Under the pieces are notes generated by a model that saw nothing but the letters and a program-made list of their open reading frames with translations, was not told the DNA's origin and ran no database searches. From Gemmatimonadota bacterium (GTDB lineage Bacteria; Gemmatimonadota; Gemmatimonadetes; Gemmatimonadales; GWC2-71-9), in the NCBI GenBank assembly GCA_003221985.1, contig QHUQ01000184.1, forward strand, positions 1 through 13,427: a DNA stretch of 13,427 nt, in the 5' to 3' direction. Shown one piece after another: positions 6,766 to 13,056 of this stretch (position 1 is the stretch's first letter; every line of letters begins with the position of its first letter). The translations under genes were made by a program, and so were the position numbers.

Positions 6766-6769
6766 ACCG

Positions 6770-7924
6770 ATGCCACGACCCGCGATAGACCTGTTTCACA
6801 AAACATTTGGGACAACACCTAGGTCCGCGGCGTCGGCCCCTGGTCGCGTCAACCTCATCGGCGAACATACCGACTACAACGGCGGCCCCGTGTTGCCGAT
6901 CGCGATCGCCGAGCGTACGACCGTCGCCGCTGCACCGTGTGCGAACGGCGATGCGGGAGTGCTCGAAGCGATTTCGACGCGTGACGGCAAAGTCGTACGC
7001 GTCAAATGGCAGGAAGAGCTTCCCAACGGATGGGGGGCGTACGTCGCGGGCGTGTTGCGCGAACTGTGGGCGCTCGACGTGACCATGCCGAATGCGTCGG
7101 TACGCGTCGCGGTGGCGTCCGATGTGCCGATTGGCGCGGGACTTTCATCCTCCGCCGCGCTCACCGTCGCCGCGGCGCGGGCGCTCGGCGCGTTGGCGCC
7201 GGGCGGTGCCGCACTGCAGCCCCGTCAGCTCGCCGGCGTGGCCTATCGCGCCGAACACGACCACGTCGGCGTGGGTTGCGGCACGATGGATCACACGATT
7301 GCCGCGCTGGCAAGGCGCGACCATGCGCTGCTGTTCGAGGCCGCGTCATTGGAGACGCGGCAGATTCCGTTCCACGCCCGGCTGCTGCTGGTCGATTCGG
7401 GCACGCGTCATGATCTGCGCAACAGCCAATTGGCGAAACGGCGCGAGGAATGCGATGCCGCCGTGCGGCGGCTCAAGGTCGAGCTGCCGGAGCTCGTCTG
7501 GCTGGCGAGCTGGCCGGCCGAATGGCTGGCGCGGCTCAAGCGCGCGCTCAAGGAGCCGATTCGTTCGCGCGCGGTGCACGTCGTGAGCGAGACGGCGCGC
7601 ACGCGGTTCGCCGCCCAGCTGCTCGAACAGGGAAGGCTCAAACAATTCGGTGCGTTGCTGTACGAATCGCACGAATCGTGTCGCCGGCTGTACGAATGCA
7701 GTTCGCCGGAGCTCGATACGATCGTGGCGACGGCCAAGCGTGCCGGTGCGCTCGGCGCGCGGCTCACGGGTGCAGGGTGGGGTGGCGCAGCGATTGTCCT
7801 GGTGAACAAGACCGACACGAAGACAATTCCCGCGATCCAGCGTGCGTATGAGCGGGCCTACGGCAGGTCGGCGGCGATCAGTGAGGTACATGCATCAGCG
7901 GGCGCACATACCGAGCGGATCTAG
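6770..7924 (+). CDS. galK: Galactokinase (GHMP kinase family)
   Basis: This is a cytoplasmic enzyme that phosphorylates galactose at C1 with ATP in the Leloir pathway; the product is 384 residues, a normal length. Three GHMP motifs are clear: the galactokinase signature GRVNLIGEHTDYNGG at 25-39 (sugar-binding E-H-x-D), the ATP-binding loop VPIGAGLSSSAAL at 119-131, and motif III LTGAGWGGAAI at 332-342. The catalytic Asp is in CGTMDH (Asp174); most galactokinases have MDQ here, so the His is unusual. ATG 6770 is chosen over ATG 6689 because the family's N-terminus (helix, then APGRVNLIGEH) fits it and the longer frame runs back through the promoter region. No good Shine-Dalgarno site is seen. 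No galT, galE or galM lies nearby, so the gene stands alone. A related sugar-1-kinase specificity is possible. Confidence 0.92.
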   Translation: MPRPAIDLFHKTFGTTPRSAASAPGRVNLIGEHTDYNGGPVLPIAIAERTTVAAAPCANGDAGVLEAISTRDGKVVRVKWQEELPNGWGAYVAGVLRELWALDVTMPNASVRVAVASDVPIGAGLSSSAALTVAAARALGALAPGGAALQPRQLAGVAYRAEHDHVGVGCGTMDHTIAALARRDHALLFEAASLETRQIPFHARLLLVDSGTRHDLRNSQLAKRREECDAAVRRLKVELPELVWLASWPAEWLARLKRALKEPIRSRAVHVVSETARTRFAAQLLEQGRLKQFGALLYESHESCRRLYECSSPELDTIVATAKRAGALGARLTGAGWGGAAIVLVNKTDTKTIPAIQRAYERAYGRSAAISEVHASAGAHTERI

Positions 7925-7930
7925 CTGGTC

Positions 7931-7965
7931 ATTGGACATTCTGCATTCATCATTCGACATTCCGT
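7931..7965 (+). repeat. Degenerate ATTCNNC heptamer tandem repeat upstream of tRNA-Leu
   Basis: Five consecutive 7-base units, ATTGGAC, ATTCTGC, ATTCATC, ATTCGAC and ATTCCGT, run without gaps and end 5 bases before the tRNA 5' end. The stretch occupies most of the 46-base galK-tRNA gap. It is notably AT-richer than its surroundings, and it lies where a tRNA promoter would be expected, although I see no clear -35/-10 pair in it. Confidence 0.75.
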
Positions 7966-7970
7966 AGGCC

Positions 7971-8054
7971 GCTCGGGTGGCGAAATTGGTAAACGCAAGG
8001 GACTTAAAATCCCTCGGGGGCAACCCCTTGCAGGTTCGATTCCTGCCCCGAGCA
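7971..8054 (+). tRNA. tRNA-Leu (anticodon UAA)
   Basis: A full class II cloverleaf of 84 bases can be folded. The acceptor stem is GCTCGGG (7971-7977) with CCCGAGC (8047-8053), with discriminator A8054. The D-arm is GCG/CGC around AAATTGGTAAA. The anticodon stem is AGGGA (7998-8002) with TCCCT (8010-8014), and the loop CTTAAAA has anticodon TAA at 8005-8007. The long variable arm (GGGG/CCCC) is typical of Leu, and the T-arm is GCAGG-TTCGATT-CCTGC. CCA is not encoded. It decodes UUA and UUG, rare codons in a GC-rich genome. No attachment-site duplication or integrase is seen beside it. Confidence 0.97.
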
Positions 8055-8119
8055 TAGCCGTCTCTTGCATGTAGGACTCGTCCGGACACACCTTAGGGTC
8101 TCCCTTACGGGGATATCCG

Positions 8120-8494
8120 GTGCGGTCACGACCCTTGGTCGCCGGATTAACGGCGGGCTTGCTGGGCAGTCTGACAGTGGTGGGCTGTGGTTTGACAGAT
8201 GTCTTCGATCCGCCAGGCGCGGCGGCGGACATCGTGTTCGTCTTTTCCGATAGCCTCCTGGCCGTCGGCGACACCGTCCCCCTTGTCGTGGTCATGCACA
8301 GCGCCGCCGGCGATTTCGCCAATCCCCGCCTCCGCGTTACCTCTCTCAACCCCACGCTGCTTCAGGTGAACGCGCGAGGAGATACGTTGATCGGCCTCGG
8401 AGCCGGGCGCGCGGTGCTCGACGTGCAGCTCGTCAGCTCCGTGATCACAGTCGCGGTGCCCGAGACGATGTACGCCATGCGCGTGCGACCCTAG
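8120..8494 (+). CDS. Predicted lipoprotein with a bacterial Ig-like (BIG2-type) domain
   Basis: This protein of 124 residues has an N-terminal basic and hydrophobic stretch ending in TVVGC, so Cys23 is a likely lipidation site. The rest (about 37-113) follows the BIG2 Ig-like pattern: 'LAVGDTVPL' then 'VTSLNPTLLQVNARGDTLIGLGAGRAVLDV', which resembles the usual 'vGdt..l.a ... ssnp.va.v...G...g...G.a.i.a'. It carries a single Ig-like domain and nothing catalytic. The start is GTG 8120, with a GGGG-type Shine-Dalgarno site at 8109-8112. The stop TAG overlaps the kinase GTG by one base (TAGTG, 8492-8496), so it leads a four-gene operon. A role as surface ligand or partner of the kinase's outer domain is inference from position only. 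Confidence 0.75.
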   Translation: MRSRPLVAGLTAGLLGSLTVVGCGLTDVFDPPGAAADIVFVFSDSLLAVGDTVPLVVVMHSAAGDFANPRLRVTSLNPTLLQVNARGDTLIGLGAGRAVLDVQLVSSVITVAVPETMYAMRVRP

Positions 8495-9894
8495 TGCCAG
8501 CTGACGTGAAATGCTTCGGTTGCGGCGCTCAGGTGCCGGCAACGTCCCGGGAGCTCGCCCGTGGGGGGATGGGCATCGTCTTCCGGGCAAGCGACGAACA
8601 AGCGAAGCGTTCCGTCGCCCTGAAGGTGCTCTCGCCCGAGCTCGGCCTGACCCCGCGCGCGGCCGAGCGCTTCAAGCGGGAAGGGCGCATGGTCGCCGAG
8701 CTCGAGCATCCGAACATCGTACCGGTGTATCGGGTGGGGCAGATCGGCGGGATCCTATTCATCGCCATGAAGTTCGTGGAAGGCCGGTCCCTGGACGAGA
8801 TCCTGGACACGCAGGGCCCACTGCCGGTGCCCGCGATCGTGCTCGTCCTGCGGGCGGCCGCCCGGGCTCTCGTGTTCGCTCACGAGCGGAGCATCATCCA
8901 CCGTGATGTGAAGGCGGCGAACATCCTGATCGATCACGACGGGCGCGTGATGGTCTCGGATTTCGGCGTCGCGCTGCGTGCGTCCGACATCACCCTCACG
9001 ACGGACGGTGCGGTGATCGGTACGCCCGGCTACATGAGTCCGGAACAATGCGCCGGGCAGCGGGCGACTCCCCAAGGCGATCACTACTCGCTCGGCATGG
9101 TGGCATTCGAGATGGTGACCGGCACGTTGCCATTCCAGGCCGACACGCTCGCGGGCATCATGCATCACCATTTCTTCACGCCACTGCCCGACATCCGCGT
9201 GGCCCGCGACGATCTTCCCCCTCAGCTTGCCCAGATCATCGAGCGACTCAGCGCGAAAAAGCCCGCTGATCGCTATCCCACGACCCGCGATCTCCTGACC
9301 GAGCTCGAGTCACTGCCGCTGGAGCCCGCGGCGCGTCGCGAGGCCGAACAGCTGCTACGGCGGCTCGCAAAAGGCGACGCGGTTGCCGCGGTCACGACTC
9401 GCTCGCTCCCGGCACTTCCCGATTCGCCGACGTTGCAGTTCGACGCCGCGCGGAAACCGCGCCCTCGCCGCTGGGTGTCGTGGAAGCAGCGCGCGTGGGC
9501 GGGCGTCGCGAGCGCGGTGGTCGTTCTCGGTCTCGCCGGTTGGGTCGTGTTTCGTCCCGCGGTCACTGCTGGGAACGCCTCGCTCGCGGGCGGCGCGCGG
9601 CAGGACTCCGGGCGGGCGGTGCTGTCTCCGGTTGTACCCGCTCCCGCGCGCCCGCGTCCTGCGGCCACCGGTCTGTTGCGGCTGCTGACCACACCGAGCG
9701 ACGCGGAGATTCGTATCGACGGCCAGGCCCGCGGGAGTGGTGCCGTGCTCGACTTGCCGGTCGTGCCCGGCAACCGTCGCCTCCAGATCCGTGCCCGCGG
9801 GTACATCACCTTCGATACAACCATTACGGTCACCGCCGATAGCACTATTTCCCTGGGCCGCATCACCCTGCGAGTGCCCGAGCAGAGGCCGTGA
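8494..9894 (+). CDS. Transmembrane Ser/Thr protein kinase with C-terminal PEGA domain
   Basis: This 466-residue Hanks-type kinase has a cytoplasmic catalytic domain (about 17-275) with all key residues: Gly-rich loop ARGGMGIVF (22-30), VALK Lys44, alpha-C Glu63, catalytic loop IHRDVKAAN (Asp138, Asn143), DFG 156-158, and GTPGYMSPEQ (activation-segment end, 176-185). A charged, Ala/Arg-rich linker leads to one transmembrane helix (about 334-353). A Pro-rich spacer follows, then a PEGA-type domain (about 392-462: PSDAEIRIDG, GNRRLQIRARGYITF) outside the membrane. The N-terminus has only half a zinc ribbon (CFGC, Cys7 and Cys10) joined almost directly to the Gly-rich loop, and the first loop Gly is Ala. 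GTG 8494 overlaps the preceding stop, and the stop overlaps the next GTG (GTGA), so translation is coupled on both sides. It is probably an active kinase; the substrate is unknown. Confidence 0.93.
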   Translation: MPADVKCFGCGAQVPATSRELARGGMGIVFRASDEQAKRSVALKVLSPELGLTPRAAERFKREGRMVAELEHPNIVPVYRVGQIGGILFIAMKFVEGRSLDEILDTQGPLPVPAIVLVLRAAARALVFAHERSIIHRDVKAANILIDHDGRVMVSDFGVALRASDITLTTDGAVIGTPGYMSPEQCAGQRATPQGDHYSLGMVAFEMVTGTLPFQADTLAGIMHHHFFTPLPDIRVARDDLPPQLAQIIERLSAKKPADRYPTTRDLLTELESLPLEPAARREAEQLLRRLAKGDAVAAVTTRSLPALPDSPTLQFDAARKPRPRRWVSWKQRAWAGVASAVVVLGLAGWVVFRPAVTAGNASLAGGARQDSGRAVLSPVVPAPARPRPAATGLLRLLTTPSDAEIRIDGQARGSGAVLDLPVVPGNRRLQIRARGYITFDTTITVTADSTISLGRITLRVPEQRP

Positions 9895-10946
9895 CGCGTC
9901 GCCCGGCGGCGCTCGGGCTCGCACTTTTGCTGGTCTTTCCCACTATCACCGCCGCGCAGGCCGGTACCGCCGAGCTGCTCCAGCAGGCGCGTCAGCTTTA
10001 TGAGCGACTCGAGATCGAACGCGCGCTCCCGATCTTGCGTCAGGTCGTGTCCCCTGATTGGCCGCTCGAAGTGACGAACGCGCAACGGGTCGAGGCCTAT
10101 AAGTACCTCGGTGCCGCGCTCGTCCTCAGGGGGAAGCCGGATTCCGCCGTCCTGTATTTTCGTGCGGCGCTCGAGCGCGACGCTTTCGCCGATCTCGATC
10201 CGGCGCAGTTCACGCCGGCGCAAGCGGGTGCGTTTGCCGCCGCGCGCCGCCGGACGTTCTCCGTGGGCGTGCGGTCGATTCCGGAAACCCGCATCGATCC
10301 GCGCACGGGACGTTTGACGGTCACCGTGGTGACGACTCATGCGGCGCTGCTGCGCGCGACCGTGCGCGCGCTCGGCGACACGAACTACGTGGTGCTGTAT
10401 GACGGGCCGAACGATGGCGCGCGCGAAATAGGATGGAACGGGTTGGGACCGGACGGCCGGTTGGCGCGTCCGGGGCGCTATGACTTGTCGGTGGTCGGCC
10501 GCAGCCGGATCACCACGCAGGCGGATTCGCTGCGCATGTATCTGGATCTGCAACACGACGTCGAGCCGTTCGAAGACACGCTGCCGGCGTTGGGGATCGG
10601 GGACGTGCTGCCGGAACGGTACGCGGAGTCGACGGCCGGGAACGATCTCCTGAAGGGGTTGGGCGTCGCGGTCGGTGCGCTTGCAGTCGGAAGCCTCCTG
10701 GGGAACGACAGGCTGGGAACCGGACGCGAGGGCCCGATCATGGCCGGAGCGGCCATGGCCGGCGGGATCGCCGCGTTCTCCTACCGCCGGGCACACCGCG
10801 CCATCCCGCGGAATGTCGCGCTCAACGATGCCCGCCGCGCCGCGCGTGACGCCGCCAACGCGGTGATCCGCCTGCGCAATGCGGACCGTGTCGCTCGCAC
10901 GATGCTGCTCATCACACCGGCGAGCGCGCCGGCGGTGCGGCCGTGA
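9891..10946 (+). CDS. Secreted protein with TPR-like helices and FlgD-like Ig segment, function unknown
   Basis: This 351-residue protein starts with a signal peptide (MTRRPAALGLALLLVFPTITAAQA, about 24 residues). Residues about 25-120 are helical and TPR-like: 'LLQQARQLYERLEIERALPILRQV' and 'AYKYLGAALVLRGKPDSAVLYFRAAL'. Residues about 178-205 (IGWNGLGPDGRLARPGRYDLSVVG) match the W-x-G ... G-x-Y-x-L pattern of FlgD-type Ig-like domains. Two Gly/Ala-rich hydrophobic stretches follow (256-271, 281-297), either membrane-spanning or glycine-zipper-like, and then a basic helix. It overlaps the kinase gene before it and the barrel gene after it by 4 bases each (GTGA), so all three are made together. 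I do not recognise a named family. It may bridge the inner-membrane kinase and the outer-membrane protein; that is inference. Confidence 0.83.
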   Translation: MTRRPAALGLALLLVFPTITAAQAGTAELLQQARQLYERLEIERALPILRQVVSPDWPLEVTNAQRVEAYKYLGAALVLRGKPDSAVLYFRAALERDAFADLDPAQFTPAQAGAFAAARRRTFSVGVRSIPETRIDPRTGRLTVTVVTTHAALLRATVRALGDTNYVVLYDGPNDGAREIGWNGLGPDGRLARPGRYDLSVVGRSRITTQADSLRMYLDLQHDVEPFEDTLPALGIGDVLPERYAESTAGNDLLKGLGVAVGALAVGSLLGNDRLGTGREGPIMAGAAMAGGIAAFSYRRAHRAIPRNVALNDARRAARDAANAVIRLRNADRVARTMLLITPASAPAVRP

Positions 10947-11593
10947 GCGCTGCGCAGCGCCTGATCCTCGCGGTACTGCTCCTGCCGGCGAACGCCTGGG
11001 CGCAACGCTTCGAACTCAGCGGCGTCGTCACGGTTATGCGGGGGGATCATCGCGTCGACGCCGGTCTCGGCGTGGAGCGCGCGTCAGGAGTGCTGGTGGG
11101 TGGCGCGACGCGCTTGCGACACCGCGGCATCGCGCTGACGCTCTCCGGCGAAACCGGACACCTCACCGCCGTGCGGGGAAGCGGCGGCATCGATCGGGAT
11201 CTGGCGCAGCTCGGCGCAGCCGCGCAGTTCGCGCCGCTGCCGTGGCTGGTGCTCGAGAGCGGCGTCACGCTGCGCAGCTTTGGCACAGTGGTCGCGCGGC
11301 AGCGTTGGACGCTGGTCCGTGCCGGGGCCGAGGCTCGGATCCCACTGAGCGGTGAGACCGTCTGGGCCGTTGGCCATGCTCACCTGCTGCCACTCGTCGC
11401 GGTCAACGGACTGCCCCACGCCGCAACGGCGTTCGATGCCGGGACGGGACTTGCCTACCGGCGCGGCCGGCTACTCCTCGACCTCACCTATACGCTCGAG
11501 CGCTGTGACTTTCCCCGGCAAGGAAGTACGCGTCGCAGCGAGCAGCTTGGAACGCTCGCGCTCCGGGGAGGCGCGCAGCTGCGCTTGCACTGA
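10943..11593 (+). CDS. Small predicted outer-membrane beta-barrel protein
   Basis: This protein of 216 residues has a signal peptide, MSAAQRLILAVLLLPANAWAQ, with cleavage near AWA-Q at about 20. The mature part is made of short alternating segments with Gly turns (VVTVMRGDHRVDAGLGVER, GIALTLSGETGHLTAV, WTLVRAGAEARIPLSG, LAYRRGRLLLDLTYTLE, LALRGGAQLRLH). These fit an 8-strand-type barrel, although the last residue is His rather than Phe. No catalytic motif or named family is recognised. GTG 10943 overlaps the preceding stop (GTGA). It is the last gene of the kinase operon; no clear terminator follows in the 104-base gap to the next gene. Confidence 0.78.
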   Translation: MSAAQRLILAVLLLPANAWAQRFELSGVVTVMRGDHRVDAGLGVERASGVLVGGATRLRHRGIALTLSGETGHLTAVRGSGGIDRDLAQLGAAAQFAPLPWLVLESGVTLRSFGTVVARQRWTLVRAGAEARIPLSGETVWAVGHAHLLPLVAVNGLPHAATAFDAGTGLAYRRGRLLLDLTYTLERCDFPRQGSTRRSEQLGTLALRGGAQLRLH

Positions 11594-11687
11594 CCGGCGT
11601 CCGGAATCTGTCAACCTCAAATTCCATGCAACCTTTCCCGCCATGGCTGCGTCTTACCCTCTGAAGCTTGGCACTACGTCTCTAGCT

Positions 11688-11692
11688 GGAGG
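11688..11692 (+). promoter_or_regulatory. Strong Shine-Dalgarno site (GGAGG) of the 72-residue peptide gene
   Basis: GGAGG lies 5 bases before ATG 11698. It is the best ribosome binding site in the window, and the main reason to take the short frame behind it as a real gene. Confidence 0.7.
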
Positions 11693-11697
11693 ATGCA

Positions 11698-11916
11698 ATG
11701 CGCGGCCTGACCCTGTTGATCGCGACGATCCTGAATCTCGGATACGGCTTCGCCGCCCAAGCCGCCATGACCGTGGACCGAGCGGAGACGTTCCGCGTGG
11801 CCCCGACGGTCGCACCCGGAGACCCGACGGTGGACGCGAACCGCGTCTGGTACGGGGGCACGCTGGCCCCGATCACCGTCGAAGCTACCGCTGCTCCGAA
11901 ATGCCACCTGATCTAG
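11698..11916 (+). CDS. Small secreted peptide, function unknown
   Basis: This 72-residue product has a clear signal peptide: MRG, a hydrophobic core LTLLIATILNLGYGF, and a cleavage site after AQA (about residue 22). The mature part is roughly 50 residues, Pro/Thr/Val-rich, with a central VWYGGTLAP and a single Cys69 near the C-terminus (APKCHLI). GGAGG stands at ideal spacing in front, and a GC-rich hairpin follows 21 bases after the stop, so the gene looks like its own transcription unit. No promoter was recognised in the 104-base gap upstream. I know no family it belongs to. The lone Cys rules out an internal disulphide but would allow a dimer or covalent attachment. Confidence 0.7.
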   Translation: MRGLTLLIATILNLGYGFAAQAAMTVDRAETFRVAPTVAPGDPTVDANRVWYGGTLAPITVEATAAPKCHLI

Positions 11917-11937
11917 GGTTTGTGGCTAGACACCCCT

Positions 11938-11971
11938 CGGCCGCCCGCTTGAGTTTCCCGGCGGGCGGTCG
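11938..11971 (+). terminator. GC-rich hairpin after the small peptide gene
   Basis: CCGCCCGC (11941-11948) pairs perfectly with GCGGGCGG (11961-11968). The stem extends to 11 pairs (11938-11948 with 11961-11971) with one G-T pair, and the loop is 12 bases. No T-run follows, so it is a terminator-like stem rather than a textbook intrinsic terminator. Confidence 0.5.
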
Positions 11972-11990
11972 CATATCCGGGCGAAACTTG

Positions 11991-11996
11991 TAAGAT
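11991..11996 (+). promoter_or_regulatory. Possible -10 box upstream of the DUF4097-like gene
   Basis: TAAGAT preceded by ACTTG lies 25 bases before ATG 12022 in a locally AT-rich stretch. Four of six bases match the -10 consensus. The -35 position (GTCGCA, 11968-11973) is poor. Transcription would begin around 12003, leaving a short leader without a good Shine-Dalgarno site (AAGGGA at 11999-12004 is too far away). Confidence 0.3.
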
Positions 11997-12021
11997 TGAA
12001 GGGACGTACCATCACCTAACC

Positions 12022-13056
12022 ATGGACATGTCTTTGGATCACGCAGCTCCCAGCCCGGCTAAGCGCTTCGTGCGCACGTGGCGTCGTGAGATCATCCGCG
12101 GCGGCGTGCTCTTTTCGTTGGTGGTCGGAGCGGGCCTCTTCATTCGCAATGCCTCGCGCCGCATCCACGTGCCCGAATCGCTGGGGGCGCTCGGCTCGTT
12201 CGGCGATTTCAACTGGGGCGATGGCGACGGCGGCAACCTCTTCGGACACGGCCGTGAAGTCGGCGACCCCTGGGAATACCGGGCCCTCCTCAAGCCCGCC
12301 CAGCACGTCTGGATTCGCAACACCAACGGCCCCATCGACGTCGTCGCGGGAACGAGCGACAGCCTCGTCGTCCAGGTCGAGAAGAGCTGGCGCATGTCCG
12401 ATCCGCAAAGTGTGCAGCTCGTCCCGGTGCTCACCGAGCGCGGGGTGACGATCTGCGCGATGTGGGAAGCCCGGGAGCAGCGCTGCAACGAGGGCGGCGA
12501 CTATCGCCTGAACGGCGTCAAGAAGAACGACGTCGCGGTCCGTTTTACCGTGCAGCTGCCGCACAACGTGCCGATCGACGCGTCGACGGTGAACGGCGGC
12601 CTGGAAATCGACGGTGTCAGCGCGCCAGTGGAGGCGGCGACCGTCAACGGCCGGATCGCCGTGAACACCTCAACCGGTCCCGTCCAGGCGACCACGGTCA
12701 ATGGCAGCATCGAAGCGAACATGCAGGCGCTGACGAGCGGTGATGTCGAGCTCACCACGGTCAATGGCTCCGTCAGCGCCGGTCTGCCCCCGCACATCAA
12801 CGCCATCATCGATGCCGAGACGGTGAACGGCCGCGTCCAGACCGATTTCCCGGTGAAGATCACCGGCAAGCTCAGCACCCGGCATCTGCGCGGCACCATC
12901 GGCACCGGCGGCCCGACGCTGAAGCTCGTCACCGTCAACGGCTCGATCACGCTGCATGAGGCGGACGCCAATCCCCATCCCCATCCGCACGCTCGTGTGA
13001 TGCTGGCACCCGAAACTCGGGTGCACGTTCGTACGCTCCCGCCGGAACGGCCCTAA
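12022..13056 (+). CDS. DUF4097-type beta-repeat protein with N-terminal membrane anchor
   Basis: This 344-residue protein has a basic N-terminus and one transmembrane helix (about 27-41), then a Gly/Asp-rich linker (59-72). The outer part has NTNGPIDVVAG (100-110) and then six TVNG repeats at 189, 207, 225, 246, 267 and 304, each followed by a short strand, e.g. TVNGSIEA. This is the pattern of DUF4097/adhesin-like right-handed beta-helix proteins, which I know as an uncharacterised family often near anti-sigma or membrane-stress genes. Repeat spacing is 18, 18, 21, 21 and 37 residues. Cys145 and Cys155 could form a disulphide. A His-Pro run (PHPHPH, 318-323) follows the helix. ATG 12022 is used; ATG 12028 is equally possible. 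The stop overlaps the opposite-strand DoxX stop by 3 bases (13054-13056 against 13053-13055). Confidence 0.87.
   Translation: MDMSLDHAAPSPAKRFVRTWRREIIRGGVLFSLVVGAGLFIRNASRRIHVPESLGALGSFGDFNWGDGDGGNLFGHGREVGDPWEYRALLKPAQHVWIRNTNGPIDVVAGTSDSLVVQVEKSWRMSDPQSVQLVPVLTERGVTICAMWEAREQRCNEGGDYRLNGVKKNDVAVRFTVQLPHNVPIDASTVNGGLEIDGVSAPVEAATVNGRIAVNTSTGPVQATTVNGSIEANMQALTSGDVELTTVNGSVSAGLPPHINAIIDAETVNGRVQTDFPVKITGKLSTRHLRGTIGTGGPTLKLVTVNGSITLHEADANPHPHPHARVMLAPETRVHVRTLPPERP

Noticed and set aside
7931..8054. tRNA-associated integration site or start of a genomic island
   Set aside because: No integrase, no repeated tRNA 3' end and no composition break seen in the window.
8055..8119. Promoter for the lipoprotein-kinase operon (TTGCAT 8065-8070 with TAGGGT 8094-8099)
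   Set aside because: The spacer would be 23 bases, too long for a sigma70 promoter; transcription could also continue from the tRNA side.
9273..10796. 507-codon open frame on the minus strand opposite the kinase and its downstream gene
   Set aside because: Rich in Arg/His/Gly without domains, lies fully antisense to two well-supported genes; a high-GC shadow frame.
11668..11685. TGGCAC as a sigma54 -24 element before the small peptide gene
   Set aside because: No TTGC -12 element follows at the required spacing.
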